Shown: piece by piece, positions 45,818-54,793 of the stretch
Layout of the letters: every line of letters begins with the position of its first letter
Position numbering within the stretch: the stretch's first letter is position 1
DNA from: an uncultured bacterium
GTDB lineage: Bacteria > Planctomycetota > JAJSAM01 > JAJVHW01
Assembly: GCA_937996235.1 (NCBI GenBank)
Contig: CALKVK010000030.1
Coordinates: forward strand, 124,001-188,000
Direction of reading: 5' to 3'
DNA: 64,000 bases
Notes under the pieces: model-generated
What the model was told of the DNA's origin: nothing
The model's input: the letters and a program-made list of their open reading frames with translations, nothing else
Databases searched by the model: none
Made by a program: the position numbers and the translations under genes

Positions 45818-47035
45818 CTACCGCCCCTGCGCGCGCAGCCAGTCGACGACGCGCGGGATCACGGTGTCCCGCTCGCGGTCGAGGAAGATGAGGTGATCGC
45901 TCGCGGCGAAGGTCTCGACCTGCATGCGCTCCGCTCCCAGCCGCTCGCGCAGCGGCTCCAGATAGCGCCGCGCCGTCTCTGCCGGAGCCGCACGGTCCGT
46001 CTCGGAGAGGATGAGCAGCGTCGGCGCGTCGATGCGCGCGAGCGTGCCGTCGGTCGCGGCGACCCCGGCCGCCTCCTGGAGCGCCACCGCAGGCGCCAAC
46101 GGGATCGTCCGGTACGCGCGGAGCTTCGGGACCGCGGAACGGTCGTAGACGCGCACGAACGCGTCCGAGCGCATCACGTACTCGACGAAGGGCGCGAGAG
46201 CGCGGAGCAGCGTGTCGGCCGGGACCGGGCACCACGAGGGAGTGGTGATCTCGCCCGAGAACGGGTTCACCAGCACCAGCGCGGACACCGGGCGCGCGGC
46301 GGCGACGTGCTCGGCCAGGAGCCCGCCCATCGAGAAGCCGACGACGGCGACGCGTTCGTGCGTCTCGGCCAGTGAGTCGTACTCGGCGAGCGCCGCGGAG
46401 AACCACGCGCTCGGTCCGCTCTCGGCGAGGTCACGCGGCGTCGTGCCGTGTCCCGGGCTGAGCGGCGCGCGCACGTCGAACCCGGCGCCGGCGAGCGCTG
46501 CCGGAAGCTCGCCGAAGTCCGGGGGTGAACCGACGAACCCGTGCAGCAGCAGCACGGCCGTCCGCGCGTCGTCGCCGCCCCGGAGGTCGAGCGGCTCTGC
46601 GCCGTGGACCACGTGCGTCGTCGCGTCGCGCGCTGTCGTCGCGATCTCGAGCGCAAGGTGACGGGACGCGCAGCTCTCGTGCATGACGAACACGCCGGAG
46701 AACGCGATCCCGGCCGACAGGACGGGGTGGATGAGCCGGGCCGAGGCCCGCGGCGCCCCGCGGTCCTCGTCGCGGTAGCCGACGGCCCAGGCGCGCACGC
46801 CGCGCGCGATGAGACGGGCGCCGAAGACCCCGGCGAGCCCGGCGACGATCGTGCGCGCCGAGATCGCGCCGCGCACGGCCGAGAACGGCATGCACTCGAG
46901 GAGCACGCCCACGACGGCGCCGAAGCCGAGCAACGAGAACGTGGTGCCCCGCGACGAGAGCCGATCCGCGCCGCGTCCCGAGAGCCGCACGACGAGCGCG
47001 ACGAGCAGTGTCGCCAGCACGAGGAACTCGATCAC
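45818..47035 (-). CDS. Membrane-anchored alpha/beta-hydrolase (Est30/monoglyceride-lipase-like)
   Basis: The GTG at 47035 gives 405 aa. The first 120 residues hold several hydrophobic helices (IEFLVLATLLVALVV, LLGFGAVVGVLLECM, TIVAGLAGVFGARLI). A hydrolase domain then spans about 150-405: AVLLLHGFVGSPPDFGEL, the nucleophile elbow GFSMGG near 232, ILSETDRAAP (acid) near 345, and SDHLIFLDRE (base) near 380. The core resembles carboxylesterase Est30 and monoacylglycerol lipases. Fusion to a membrane domain is less common and places the enzyme at the membrane. It is divergent from the transaldolase gene. Confidence 0.85.
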   Translation of the reverse strand: MIEFLVLATLLVALVVRLSGRGADRLSSRGTTFSLLGFGAVVGVLLECMPFSAVRGAISARTIVAGLAGVFGARLIARGVRAWAVGYRDEDRGAPRASARLIHPVLSAGIAFSGVFVMHESCASRHLALEIATTARDATTHVVHGAEPLDLRGGDDARTAVLLLHGFVGSPPDFGELPAALAGAGFDVRAPLSPGHGTTPRDLAESGPSAWFSAALAEYDSLAETHERVAVVGFSMGGLLAEHVAAARPVSALVLVNPFSGEITTPSWCPVPADTLLRALAPFVEYVMRSDAFVRVYDRSAVPKLRAYRTIPLAPAVALQEAAGVAATDGTLARIDAPTLLILSETDRAAPAETARRYLEPLRERLGAERMQVETFAASDHLIFLDRERDTVIPRVVDWLRAQGR

Positions 47036-47091
47036 GCCGCCGATGTTCGCCGCCGCGCGTCGGGCGTGCTCAGTTCTGGGCGCCCCGCGGC

Positions 47092-47097
47092 TACGAT
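47092..47097 (+). promoter_or_regulatory. Candidate -10 element (TACGAT) for tal-pgi
   Basis: GGC followed by TACGAT lies 34 bp before the transaldolase ATG, matching the recurring GC-TANNNT pattern. GGAGG follows at 47121-47125 as ribosome site. Confidence 0.4.
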
Positions 47098-47130
47098 GCC
47101 GCAGCCTGGCCCCGATCTCCGGAGGACTCC

Positions 47131-48285
47131 ATGCCGCTGCCCGCCGTCCGCGTCGCCGAACTCGGTCAGAGCATCTGGTACGACAACCTGTCGCGCGACC
47201 TGCTCGCCGATGGGACGCTCGCGCGGCTCGTCGCGGAGGGCGGGGTCCGCGGCGTCACGTCGAACCCCGCGATCTTCCAGAAGGCGATGACGACCTCGCC
47301 GCGCTACGCCGAGCACTTCGACACGCTCGCCGCGCAGGGGCTCTCCGCCGAGGCGATCTACGAGACGCTCGCCGTCGAGGACATCCGCGCGACGTGCGAC
47401 CTGCTGCGCACCGTGTTCGACACCTCGGCCGGTCGCGACGGCTTCGTCAGTCTGGAGGTCTCGCCGGCACTGGCGCACGACACGGAAGGGACCGTGGCCG
47501 CCGCGCGCCGCCTCTGGGCGGCCGTCGAGCGGCCGAACCTGATGATCAAGGTCCCGGCGACGCCGGAGGGCGTTCCGGCGATCCGCTCCCTCATCGCGGC
47601 GGGGCTGAACGTCAACGTCACCCTGATCTTCTCGCGTGCGGCGTACGCGGCCGTGATCGAGGCGTACCTGGCGGGCCTCGAGGATCGCGTGCGAGCAGGC
47701 GCGTCGGTCGCGGACGTGAACTCCGTGGCGTCCTTCTTCGTCTCGCGCGTGGACTCGAGCATCGACAAGGCGCTCGCGGCCGCGGCGGCGCGGTCCGGCG
47801 ACGAAGCCTCTCTGGCGCTGCGCGGGAAGGCGGCGATCGCGAATGCGAAGCTCGCGTACGCGCTCTTCGAGGAGCGCTTCGGCGGGGAGCGCTTCGCGCG
47901 CCTCGCAGCGGCCGGAGCCGCGGTCCAGCGACCGCTCTGGGCGAGCACGAGCACGAAGGACCCGTCGTACCCCGACACCCTCTACGTGGACGCGCTCATC
48001 GGGCCTCGGACCGTCAACACGATCCCGCCGCCGACGCTCGACGCCTTCAACGACCACGGCAGCGTCGCGGTCACGATCCGCGACGGCGTCGCTGCCGCGC
48101 GCTCCGATCTGGCGCGCATCGAGGCGCTCGGGATCTCGCTCGACGCCGTCTGCGAGGAGCTCCTCGCCGACGGCGTGAAGGCCTTCGCACAGTCCTTCGA
48201 CGCGCTGCTCGGCGCCGTCGAGACGCGGCGCCGGGAGGTCGCTGCCGCGCAGCGCCCTTTTGCTTCGGGCCCCACGGGGCAGTAG
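47131..48285 (+). CDS. tal: Transaldolase (probable 5' half of a transaldolase-glucose-6-phosphate isomerase unit)
   Basis: The ATG at 47131 follows GGAGGACTCC and gives 384 aa. Motifs are GGVRGVTSNPAIFQKAM near residue 36, FVSLEVSPALAHDT near 107, the Schiff-base lysine in PNLMIKVPATPEG near 150, GLNVNVTLIFS near 168, and ADVNSVASFFVSRVDSSID near 192. This is the long transaldolase type that in many bacteria is fused to phosphoglucose isomerase. Here the frame closes at a TAG just as the pgi sequence begins in the -1 frame, with a slippery heptamer at 48255-48261. It interconverts C3, C4, C6 and C7 sugar phosphates. Confidence 0.95.
   Translation: MPLPAVRVAELGQSIWYDNLSRDLLADGTLARLVAEGGVRGVTSNPAIFQKAMTTSPRYAEHFDTLAAQGLSAEAIYETLAVEDIRATCDLLRTVFDTSAGRDGFVSLEVSPALAHDTEGTVAAARRLWAAVERPNLMIKVPATPEGVPAIRSLIAAGLNVNVTLIFSRAAYAAVIEAYLAGLEDRVRAGASVADVNSVASFFVSRVDSSIDKALAAAAARSGDEASLALRGKAAIANAKLAYALFEERFGGERFARLAAAGAAVQRPLWASTSTKDPSYPDTLYVDALIGPRTVNTIPPPTLDAFNDHGSVAVTIRDGVAAARSDLARIEALGISLDAVCEELLADGVKAFAQSFDALLGAVETRRREVAAAQRPFASGPTGQ
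48255..48280 (+). promoter_or_regulatory. Candidate programmed -1 ribosomal frameshift site
   Basis: In the tal frame the sequence reads C-CCT-TTT (48255-48261), a perfect X-XXY-YYZ slippery heptamer. After a 7-nt spacer comes a GC hairpin (GCCC at 48269-48272 with GGGC at 48277-48280, loop CACG), right before the tal TAG at 48283. Slipping back one base enters the pgi frame exactly. The tRNAs for Pro and Phe could re-pair fully. Function is inferred, not shown. Confidence 0.55.
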
Positions 48286-48323
48286 TCCGCGCCGGGCTGG
48301 AGCACCTGCGCGAGCTCGACGCC

Positions 48324-49868
48324 GTGCGTCGCATCTGGGCGTACGACGGCTCGCTGTGGTCGGACGATCCCACGCGGGCGGCGGCCGCAGCCGAGCGTCT
48401 CGGCTGGCTGCGACTGCCCGAGAGCATGCGGGGTGAGCTCGACGCCGTGCGCGACTTCGCGGGCCGCGCGCGAGCCGACGGAGTGCGCGACGTCGTCCTC
48501 TGCGGCATGGGCGGCTCGAGCCTCGCGCCCGAGGTGCTCGCGGCCGTGTTCGGCGCGGCTCCCGGTTGCCCGCGCCTCCACGTCCTCGACACGACCGATC
48601 CGCGCGAGATCCGCGCCGTCGAGCGCAAGCTGGAACTGCGCTCCACACTGTTCCTGATCGCGTCCAAGAGCGGTTCGACCATCGAGACCGACGCGCTCTG
48701 CCGCCACTTCACGCAGCGGCTCGAGGCGGCCGGTCTCCGCCCGGGAGCGCACCTCGTCGCCATCACCGACGCGGGTTCGGAGCTCGAGCGACTCGCCCGA
48801 GACGGCGACTGGCGCGCGTGTTTCCTGAATCCGGCTGACGTCGGTGGGCGCTACTCCGCGCTCTCCCTCTTCGGGCTGGTGCCCGCCGCGCTGCTCGGGA
48901 TCGACGTCGCACGCCTGCTCGAGAGCGGGGCACGGGAAGCTGCAGCGTGCTCGCCCGGTGCCGCCGACTCCGTGTGCGCCGCACTCGAGCTCGGTGCCGC
49001 GATGGGCGCACTGGCGCAGCGCGGGATCGACAAGCTGACGCTGCGCGCCTCGCCGACGCTCGCGTCGTTCGGCGACTGGGTCGAGCAGCTCGTCGCCGAG
49101 AGCACGGGGAAGGCGGGGCCCGACGGGCCCGTCGGCGTCCTGCCGGTCGTGGGGGAGGACGTGACCGTCGCGCCCGGCCCCGATCGTTTCGTCGTGACGC
49201 TCCAGCTCGGTGACGAGTCGCTGTCGGCGGACGCATCCGACGCCGTGCCGTCGGCGCGGTTCCGCGTCTCCGACGGGTACGGCCTCGGCGGGCTGTTCTT
49301 CCGGTTCGAGTTCGCGACCGCGCTCGCCGGTGCGCTGCTCGGCATCGACCCGTTCGACCAGCCGGACGTGGCCGCCGCGAAGGCCGCGACCAGCGCCGTC
49401 CTCTCGGGAGGCCTGCCGCGCGCGGCCGCCGTCCACGATGCGGACGCGCTGCGGAGCGCGCTCGCCTCGGCGCCCGAAGGCGGCTACGTCGCACTCCTCT
49501 CGTACCTGCCACGATCACCGACCGCCGACGCCGCGGTGCGCAGCCTCGCGTCGGCGATCGGGCGTACGACCGGGCTGGCCGTCACGGTGGGTGTCGGCCC
49601 GCGCTACCTCCACTCCACGGGTCAGCTGCACAAGGGCGGACCCGCATCGGGGGTCTTCGTCGTGCTCGAGGGCGACGACGTGGCCGGAACGTCGTGCGAT
49701 CTGCCGATACCCGGCCGCCCCTACTCGTTCGGGCGTCTGTTCCGCGCCCAGTGCGAGGGCGACGTGCAGACCCTGACGACGCGCGGGCGGACCGTCGTCC
49801 GCCTGCGCGCGACGGCGGATGCCACCCGGGCTCTCGGCGAGTGGGAGGCTGCGTTGCTCGGCGCGTGA
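48324..49868 (+). CDS. pgi: Glucose-6-phosphate isomerase (probable 3' half of tal-pgi)
   Basis: Isomerase coding resemblance begins around 48260, in the -1 frame relative to tal; the first in-frame usual start codon is the GTG at 48324, giving 514 aa, without a good Shine-Dalgarno. Early residues RRIWAYDGSLW and ERLGWLRLPESM match the segment that follows the transaldolase part in fused proteins. SIS-type motifs follow: LCGMGGSSLAPEVL near residue 56, LHVLDTTDP, FLIASKSGSTIET near 110, and HSTGQLHKGGPASGVF near 430. It interconverts glucose-6-P and fructose-6-P. It may be made as a Tal-Pgi fusion by frameshifting, or separately by coupled initiation. A sequencing indel is the third option. 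Confidence 0.88.
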   Translation: MRRIWAYDGSLWSDDPTRAAAAAERLGWLRLPESMRGELDAVRDFAGRARADGVRDVVLCGMGGSSLAPEVLAAVFGAAPGCPRLHVLDTTDPREIRAVERKLELRSTLFLIASKSGSTIETDALCRHFTQRLEAAGLRPGAHLVAITDAGSELERLARDGDWRACFLNPADVGGRYSALSLFGLVPAALLGIDVARLLESGAREAAACSPGAADSVCAALELGAAMGALAQRGIDKLTLRASPTLASFGDWVEQLVAESTGKAGPDGPVGVLPVVGEDVTVAPGPDRFVVTLQLGDESLSADASDAVPSARFRVSDGYGLGGLFFRFEFATALAGALLGIDPFDQPDVAAAKAATSAVLSGGLPRAAAVHDADALRSALASAPEGGYVALLSYLPRSPTADAAVRSLASAIGRTTGLAVTVGVGPRYLHSTGQLHKGGPASGVFVVLEGDDVAGTSCDLPIPGRPYSFGRLFRAQCEGDVQTLTTRGRTVVRLRATADATRALGEWEAALLGA

Positions 49869-50242
49869 CCGTGCTCCGCGCGGAGATCGAGGCCGGTGTG
49901 CGCGTGCGCAGGCCGTGGGACGCGGACGTCGCGATCGAGCGCCCTTCGACGCATCCTCGCCGACGCGCGCCGCGAGGCGGACCCGGCGCCGGCGGCCGCG
50001 GCGTACGGGCGGCAGGACGGCGTGACGAGGAAGCGGCGACGCACATCGCGTCGAAGCTCCCGGAGACGCACGCCGGGCTGCGGTCTCCGCCCGGCGTGCT
50101 CGACCCCGTGTTCACCCCGGCGCGTCTCGACCGAACGCGCACGGCCGCGCGGTTGCGGCCTTGCATCGCGCACCTGCTGCGCGCCTCGCATCGCGGCCCG
50201 CTCGCGCGCCTCCTCGCGCCGTCCGAGGGTCGCGGCGGGTAG
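49865..50242 (+). CDS. Uncertain small ORF overlapping the pgi stop
   Basis: A GTG overlaps the pgi stop in a GTGA, the arrangement used by other coupled genes here, and opens 125 codons. The product (VTVLRAEIEAGVRVRRPW at the start) is Arg- and Ala-rich without a recognisable domain, and antisense frames are open too. It may be non-coding. The coupled start is the only support. Confidence 0.25.
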   Translation: MTVLRAEIEAGVRVRRPWDADVAIERPSTHPRRRAPRGGPGAGGRGVRAAGRRDEEAATHIASKLPETHAGLRSPPGVLDPVFTPARLDRTRTAARLRPCIAHLLRASHRGPLARLLAPSEGRGG

Positions 50243-50427
50243 TCCGTCGAACGGGTTCGCGCCCCGTGCGTCGGGCGCGGGCCGCGCTCGGGCACGCGGC
50301 CGGCTCGCACGCTCCGCGCACGAGAGCGCCTGCAGGACCCACGGATTGCGGCGAGTCCACGTGCAGCATCGGCATGTCGAGGACAGCTATACTCCGGTCG
50401 GCGGGCCCAGCGGGGCGGAGGTGGCGG
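49869..50427 (+). other. 559-bp region between pgi and the IPT/FG-GAP giant
   Basis: Apart from the doubtful 125-codon frame above, no gene is evident. The last 60 bases hold a candidate -10 box (50388-50393) and the ribosome site of the next gene. I see no clear terminator for tal-pgi and no RNA gene. Confidence 0.5.
50388..50393 (+). promoter_or_regulatory. Candidate -10 element (TATACT)
   Basis: AGC followed by TATACT is the closest match to a consensus -10 in the window. It lies 35 bp before the ATG at 50428 and is followed by a GGAGG ribosome site. Confidence 0.45.
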
Positions 50428-53400
50428 ATGCTACGTCGACGGAACTCGGGCCGATCGCGTGGACTCGGTGCATGCGTGGCTGCAGCGTCCACGCTGTTCG
50501 TGGCGTGCATCGCAGCACTCGTGGCGCCCCGCCACGCGCACGGCGAAGAGCCCTTCGGACCCGCGTTCGGCAAGTCGAAGATCGAGTCGGCCATCACCAA
50601 CGTCGACGGCGTCCCCGACGCCGACACGTACGTGGCGCCGCTGCTGGTCGGCGAGAAGCTCACGTTCTCGGTCTCGGTGCCGAAGGGCTCGACGCTGCGA
50701 CCCGTGCTCGCGATCGTGCAGCCCGACGGGACCGAGATCAGCGGCGCGTCGCTCACGGTCAAGTTCAACAAGAAGGGAACCAAGGCGAAGGTCTCGAACT
50801 TCGTCGTCCCCTCCGCCGGCGTGTGGGGCATCCGGATCTACGGCGCGAACTCCTCCGCCGGTGACTACGCGCTCACGACGAAGATCGCCGGCGCCGCGCC
50901 GCAGAACCTGAAGAAGCTCACGCTCGGCGGCGCGACGCTCGTCGCGGACCACGTGTTCGGCGCGTTCGAGGGCGCAACCGCCCACATCGACGTCGTCTCC
51001 GGCAAGAAGGGCGAGCACGTCGACTTCGTCTCGCTCCGCGATCCCGGCGGCGCCGAGGTGCTCGTGAACGATGCCCCCGCGGTGCAGCTCGCCACCACGA
51101 AGGGCACGAAGTCGCAGCTCGTCGCGCCGCTCTCGGCGGGTGCGGGTCAGTACACCGTCTCGGTCGGCATCGAGTCCGGCGCCGCCAGCTACGGCGTCAC
51201 GATCTCGGTCGATCCCGGGGAGCGGCCGAACACCGGGAAGCAGCCTGTCCAGGTGTCGCCGGACGAGCCGTACGTCAGCGCGGTCGGCGCGCCCGTGCGG
51301 GGCGTCCCAGGCTTCCGGCTCCGCATCGACGGCCGCAACTTCGCCACGACGGGCACCCCGCGCGTCTTCCTCGGCCTGCGCGAGGCGACGAACGTCAGCG
51401 TCGGGGGCGGCGGCACCTTCGTGCAGGTGGACGTGCCCGACGGCGACGAGGGCGCCGTCGTCGGCGTCCGCGTGCAGAACCCCGACGGCCAGGACGGCAG
51501 CCGCGCGAACTACTTCCGCTATGCGCCGCCGCCGATCATCAGCGATCTGCGCACGGCGTCCGGAGCGAGCGTCCGCGGCGGGACCACGGCCGGCGGGCAG
51601 GCGCTGACACTCCTCGGCAGCAACCTGTCCGCTCCGGTCACGATCCAGTTCGGCGCGACGAACGCGAACGTCGGCACCGTCTCGAACGACGGCACCTCCG
51701 TCCCCTTCGTCACTCCGGCGAACGTCGCAGGTCCCGTGTCCGTCCGGCTGACCGATGCGTTCGGTCGTACCGTCACGGCGGCGTTCGACTTCACGTACAA
51801 GACACCGCCCGCCTTCGCCGTGACGCCGTACTCGCCGCCGTTTGCCGCGGCGAGCGGCGGGACGACCGTCACGGTGCTCGGGACGGGGTTCGAGAGCGAC
51901 GACACGCTCACGGTCGACGGCGCCGCGGTGGCGCTGACACCGATCGGCGCGACATCGTTCAGCTTCACCATGCCGGCGCTCGCCGCCGGCGACCGCACGA
52001 TCCGCCTGACGGATCGGGTCGGGACGGTGGTCACGGGTCCGGCGTTCCGCAGCGAGAGCGCGCCCTCGATCACATCCGTCGCCGCCGTCTCCGGGCCGGC
52101 GGCAGGCGTCGACGAGGTCCCGCTCACGGGCGGCACGACCATGCGTGTCTCGGGCGGCGGCTTCCGCACGTCGAACACGATCTCGTTCGGGGGCACGTCC
52201 GTGACGCCCACCAACGTCACGGCGACCACCTTCGACTTCGCGGTGCCCTCCGCTTCGTCGTTCGGCGGCGTGTCGCTGACGGTCACGGACCTGCTCGGGC
52301 AGTCGACCACCCTGGTCGATGCCGTGCGCTACGTGGGCTTCACCGACTCGACCGCGTCGCGCGTTCCGGCCGGAACGGCCACGGACGACTTCGGTGCATG
52401 GCGCGGCGCGCTGGGCGACCTCGACAACGACGGCATCGCCGATGATCTCGCGATCGGCTCCTATGACGGCTACGACTACCCGCCCGGCACGCGCACGGAG
52501 CTCACGCGCGTGCTCTTCGAGCAGAGCGGCGCGCTGGTCGACGCGACCGCCTCGAGCATGCCCGCGGCCTACGGCGATCCGGCCGGGATCGACCCGTGGC
52601 GCGCGGACGCCCTCGCGATCGGTGACATCGACGGCAGCGCGGGCAACGAGATCGTCGGTGTCGGTCTGATCACGACCTCGTACACGTACACCGACGCGTA
52701 CGGCTACACGTACACGACCTACTACACCTACGACGACGTCCGCGTCTTCGCGAACGACGGCAGCGGCGGGTTCAGCTTCGACAGCGCGAACTCCGTCACG
52801 TCGATCGGCGAGTACGTGAGCGTGTACGACACCTACTACGGGCGGACGTATCCGCTCTTCACGAGCACCACGACGTTCCGCCGGCTCACTCCGTCGACGG
52901 CGGTGGCGCTCGGCGACATCGACGGCGACACCGATCTCGACGTCGTGGTGGGCACGTCCCACTACCGTGCGGGCGTCCTGTACTGCCCGCGCCAGTACGT
53001 GAGCTTCACACCCGGCAACTACACGTCGTACGGCTACGCGGGGTACTACTACTACTACGGCGGGTACTCGAGCTACCAGTACACCTCCGCGACGCTCGTC
53101 TTCCGCAACGATGCGCCGGCCGGCGGCGGGCTCGTGGATCGGACATTCCCCCGCATGCCGTCCGCGAGCAGCGCGGCGCCCGCCCAGTCCTGCTTCCCGG
53201 CCACCGACCTCGCGCTCGGAGACATCGACAACGACGGCGATCTCGACATCGTGACGACGTGGCCGGACCCGCTCACCGTGAGCCCCTACGGCCAGTTCAC
53301 GGTCACGCTCGGGTACGGCAGCTACGACTACGCGCGAGTTTCCACGTCGGTGCTCACCAACGACGGATCCGGGTTCTTCACGGACTCGACGTCGGCGTGG

Positions 53401-53967
53401 ATACCGAACGGCACCGGCAACGAGTTCTGGCAGGCGAACCGACTGGCACTCACCGATCTCGACGGGGACGGCGACCCCGACCTCGTGCTGCTGCACGCGC
53501 GTTCGGTGGACGCGTACACCGGCACGGCCACGTTCTCGCGCAGTGCGCTGCGCATCCTGCGCAACGACGGCGGCGCGAGCGGCTTCCGCGACGTCACGTC
53601 CACGGCGCTGCCGAGCGTTCCGCTCCAGGGCACGCGCGACGACAACCTGCGCGGTTCCGCGCTGGCAGTCCGGGACGTGAACGGCGACGGGTTCCCCGAC
53701 ATCCTCGTCGGGACCGTGGAGGCGCTCGTCGACTCGTCCGGCAACCCCGCGCGGCGCACCCGCATCCTGTTCGGCCGCTCTGGGCTGCGCTTCGTGCTCG
53801 GCAACGACTTCCTGCCCCCGGCGAGCGCGGAGACCGGCGAGGCGGACGATCTCCTGATCGGCGACCTCGCCGGCTCGGGCACCCAGTCCGTGCTCATCCT
53901 TTCGGAGTACGCGCCGGAGGTCTCCGGCACGGGCGAGTACCTCCGCGCCCTCGACTGGAACCGCTGA
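50428..53967 (+). CDS. Giant secreted IPT/TIG and FG-GAP repeat protein with Tyr-rich inserts
   Basis: The ATG follows GCGGAGGTGGCGG. Of 1179 residues, about 1-42 are a signal peptide (hydrophobic run, cleavage near HAHGEE). A beta-rich domain like pre-peptidase C-terminal domains covers about 45-260. Three or four IPT/TIG units follow at about 275-640 (PPAFAVTPYSPPFAAASGG, LTGGTTMRVSGGGFRTSN). FG-GAP/VCBS loops then run to the end: GDLDNDGIADDLAIG, GDIDGDTDLDVVVG, GDIDNDGDLDIVTT, TDLDGDGDPDLVLL, RDVNGDGFPDILVG. Two inserts near residues 750 and 865 are extremely Tyr-rich (five Tyr in a row in the second). It is a relative of the protein at the left edge; a large surface scaffold or adhesin is inferred. 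Confidence 0.87.
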   Translation: MLRRRNSGRSRGLGACVAAASTLFVACIAALVAPRHAHGEEPFGPAFGKSKIESAITNVDGVPDADTYVAPLLVGEKLTFSVSVPKGSTLRPVLAIVQPDGTEISGASLTVKFNKKGTKAKVSNFVVPSAGVWGIRIYGANSSAGDYALTTKIAGAAPQNLKKLTLGGATLVADHVFGAFEGATAHIDVVSGKKGEHVDFVSLRDPGGAEVLVNDAPAVQLATTKGTKSQLVAPLSAGAGQYTVSVGIESGAASYGVTISVDPGERPNTGKQPVQVSPDEPYVSAVGAPVRGVPGFRLRIDGRNFATTGTPRVFLGLREATNVSVGGGGTFVQVDVPDGDEGAVVGVRVQNPDGQDGSRANYFRYAPPPIISDLRTASGASVRGGTTAGGQALTLLGSNLSAPVTIQFGATNANVGTVSNDGTSVPFVTPANVAGPVSVRLTDAFGRTVTAAFDFTYKTPPAFAVTPYSPPFAAASGGTTVTVLGTGFESDDTLTVDGAAVALTPIGATSFSFTMPALAAGDRTIRLTDRVGTVVTGPAFRSESAPSITSVAAVSGPAAGVDEVPLTGGTTMRVSGGGFRTSNTISFGGTSVTPTNVTATTFDFAVPSASSFGGVSLTVTDLLGQSTTLVDAVRYVGFTDSTASRVPAGTATDDFGAWRGALGDLDNDGIADDLAIGSYDGYDYPPGTRTELTRVLFEQSGALVDATASSMPAAYGDPAGIDPWRADALAIGDIDGSAGNEIVGVGLITTSYTYTDAYGYTYTTYYTYDDVRVFANDGSGGFSFDSANSVTSIGEYVSVYDTYYGRTYPLFTSTTTFRRLTPSTAVALGDIDGDTDLDVVVGTSHYRAGVLYCPRQYVSFTPGNYTSYGYAGYYYYYGGYSSYQYTSATLVFRNDAPAGGGLVDRTFPRMPSASSAAPAQSCFPATDLALGDIDNDGDLDIVTTWPDPLTVSPYGQFTVTLGYGSYDYARVSTSVLTNDGSGFFTDSTSAWIPNGTGNEFWQANRLALTDLDGDGDPDLVLLHARSVDAYTGTATFSRSALRILRNDGGASGFRDVTSTALPSVPLQGTRDDNLRGSALAVRDVNGDGFPDILVGTVEALVDSSGNPARRTRILFGRSGLRFVLGNDFLPPASAETGEADDLLIGDLAGSGTQSVLILSEYAPEVSGTGEYLRALDWNR

Positions 53968-53997
53968 CGGCGTCGCGCGTCGCGCTCGGTGAATCAG

Positions 53998-54031
53998 GTG
54001 GGGCCGGCGGCACACGTGCCGCCGGCCCCAC
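53998..54031. terminator. Bidirectional hairpin terminator, 16-bp perfect stem
   Basis: Arms 53998-54013 and 54016-54031 are exact reverse complements (GTGGGGCCGGCGGCAC type) with a 2-nt centre. It lies between the giant repeat gene (+) and the convergent PEP-CTERM gene (-), serving both. There is no U-tract. Confidence 0.7.
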
Positions 54032-54052
54032 AGCCGTTCGGGATCCTGTCGG

Positions 54053-54793
54053 TCAGCCGGAGCGGCGGCGACGCAGCCGTCCGACCAGCCCGACGAGCCC
54101 GAGCGCCGCGAGCCCGGGAGCCGCGGCCGGCGGCAGCGGGACGACCACCAGCGTGTCCTGGCGATTGGCGCCGTTCCTGTCGTAGTCGTTCAGGACGCGG
54201 ACGTCGCCGATCCCGGTCCACTTGGACTGCCCGAGCTGCGACCACGTCACGCCGTTCGCGAAGTTCACGAACTTCTGCGCCTTGCCGTTGTCGAACTTCG
54301 TCAGCTCCTTCTGCGTGATCTCGTTCTCGAGGAACCACAGCGCGAGCTGCATGTCCTCGGCGTCGACCGTGCGGTGGGTGCTGTTCGAGTAGTCGTAGGC
54401 GACGGTCGCGCCGGCGCCGAGCCAGGCGTTCGTCCACCACGCGTAGAACAGCTTCGCGGCCTGCTCGGACAGCGGGTCCGGATTGCCGCCGGCCACGCCG
54501 CCCGACACCGTCGCGGTGTTCAGCTTGTAGTTCGTCGTGCCGGCGAGCTGCTCGTTGCGCTCGAGGCAGAACGAGTTGAACAGCGAACCCGCGTCGTAGG
54601 CGGTGATGCCGGCGTAGGCGTGCGCGAGAGGGCCGTCGTACGACGTCACCTTGAACTCGCCGCCCTGGCCGATGCCGGTGCCCTGCGAGAACTTGCCGAT
54701 CTTGATCGTGATGCTGCCCGCCTCGGCCGTCCCCGCGAGCGCGACGAGCGCGACGAGGGCGAGCGCGGGCAGAACGGGACGCACTGTGGACAT
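54053..54793 (-). CDS. PEP-CTERM-like exported protein
   Basis: The ATG at 54793 is preceded by GGAG and starts a signal peptide ending near GTAEA (residues 1-25). The 246-aa protein has a beta-rich middle (ITIKIGKFSQGTGIGQGG, NSFCLERNEQL). At the C-terminus is a sorting tail: VVPLPPAAAPG, a hydrophobic helix (LAALGLVGLVG) and RLRRRRSG. That is the PEP-CTERM architecture in its PLPPAA variant, processed by exosortase and linked to exopolysaccharide or biofilm matrix in other bacteria. No exosortase gene is in the window. It resembles the 'Cys-x-Glu' thioester-like domain proteins only weakly, so the middle domain is unassigned. Confidence 0.8.
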   Translation of the reverse strand: MSTVRPVLPALALVALVALAGTAEAGSITIKIGKFSQGTGIGQGGEFKVTSYDGPLAHAYAGITAYDAGSLFNSFCLERNEQLAGTTNYKLNTATVSGGVAGGNPDPLSEQAAKLFYAWWTNAWLGAGATVAYDYSNSTHRTVDAEDMQLALWFLENEITQKELTKFDNGKAQKFVNFANGVTWSQLGQSKWTGIGDVRVLNDYDRNGANRQDTLVVVPLPPAAAPGLAALGLVGLVGRLRRRRSG

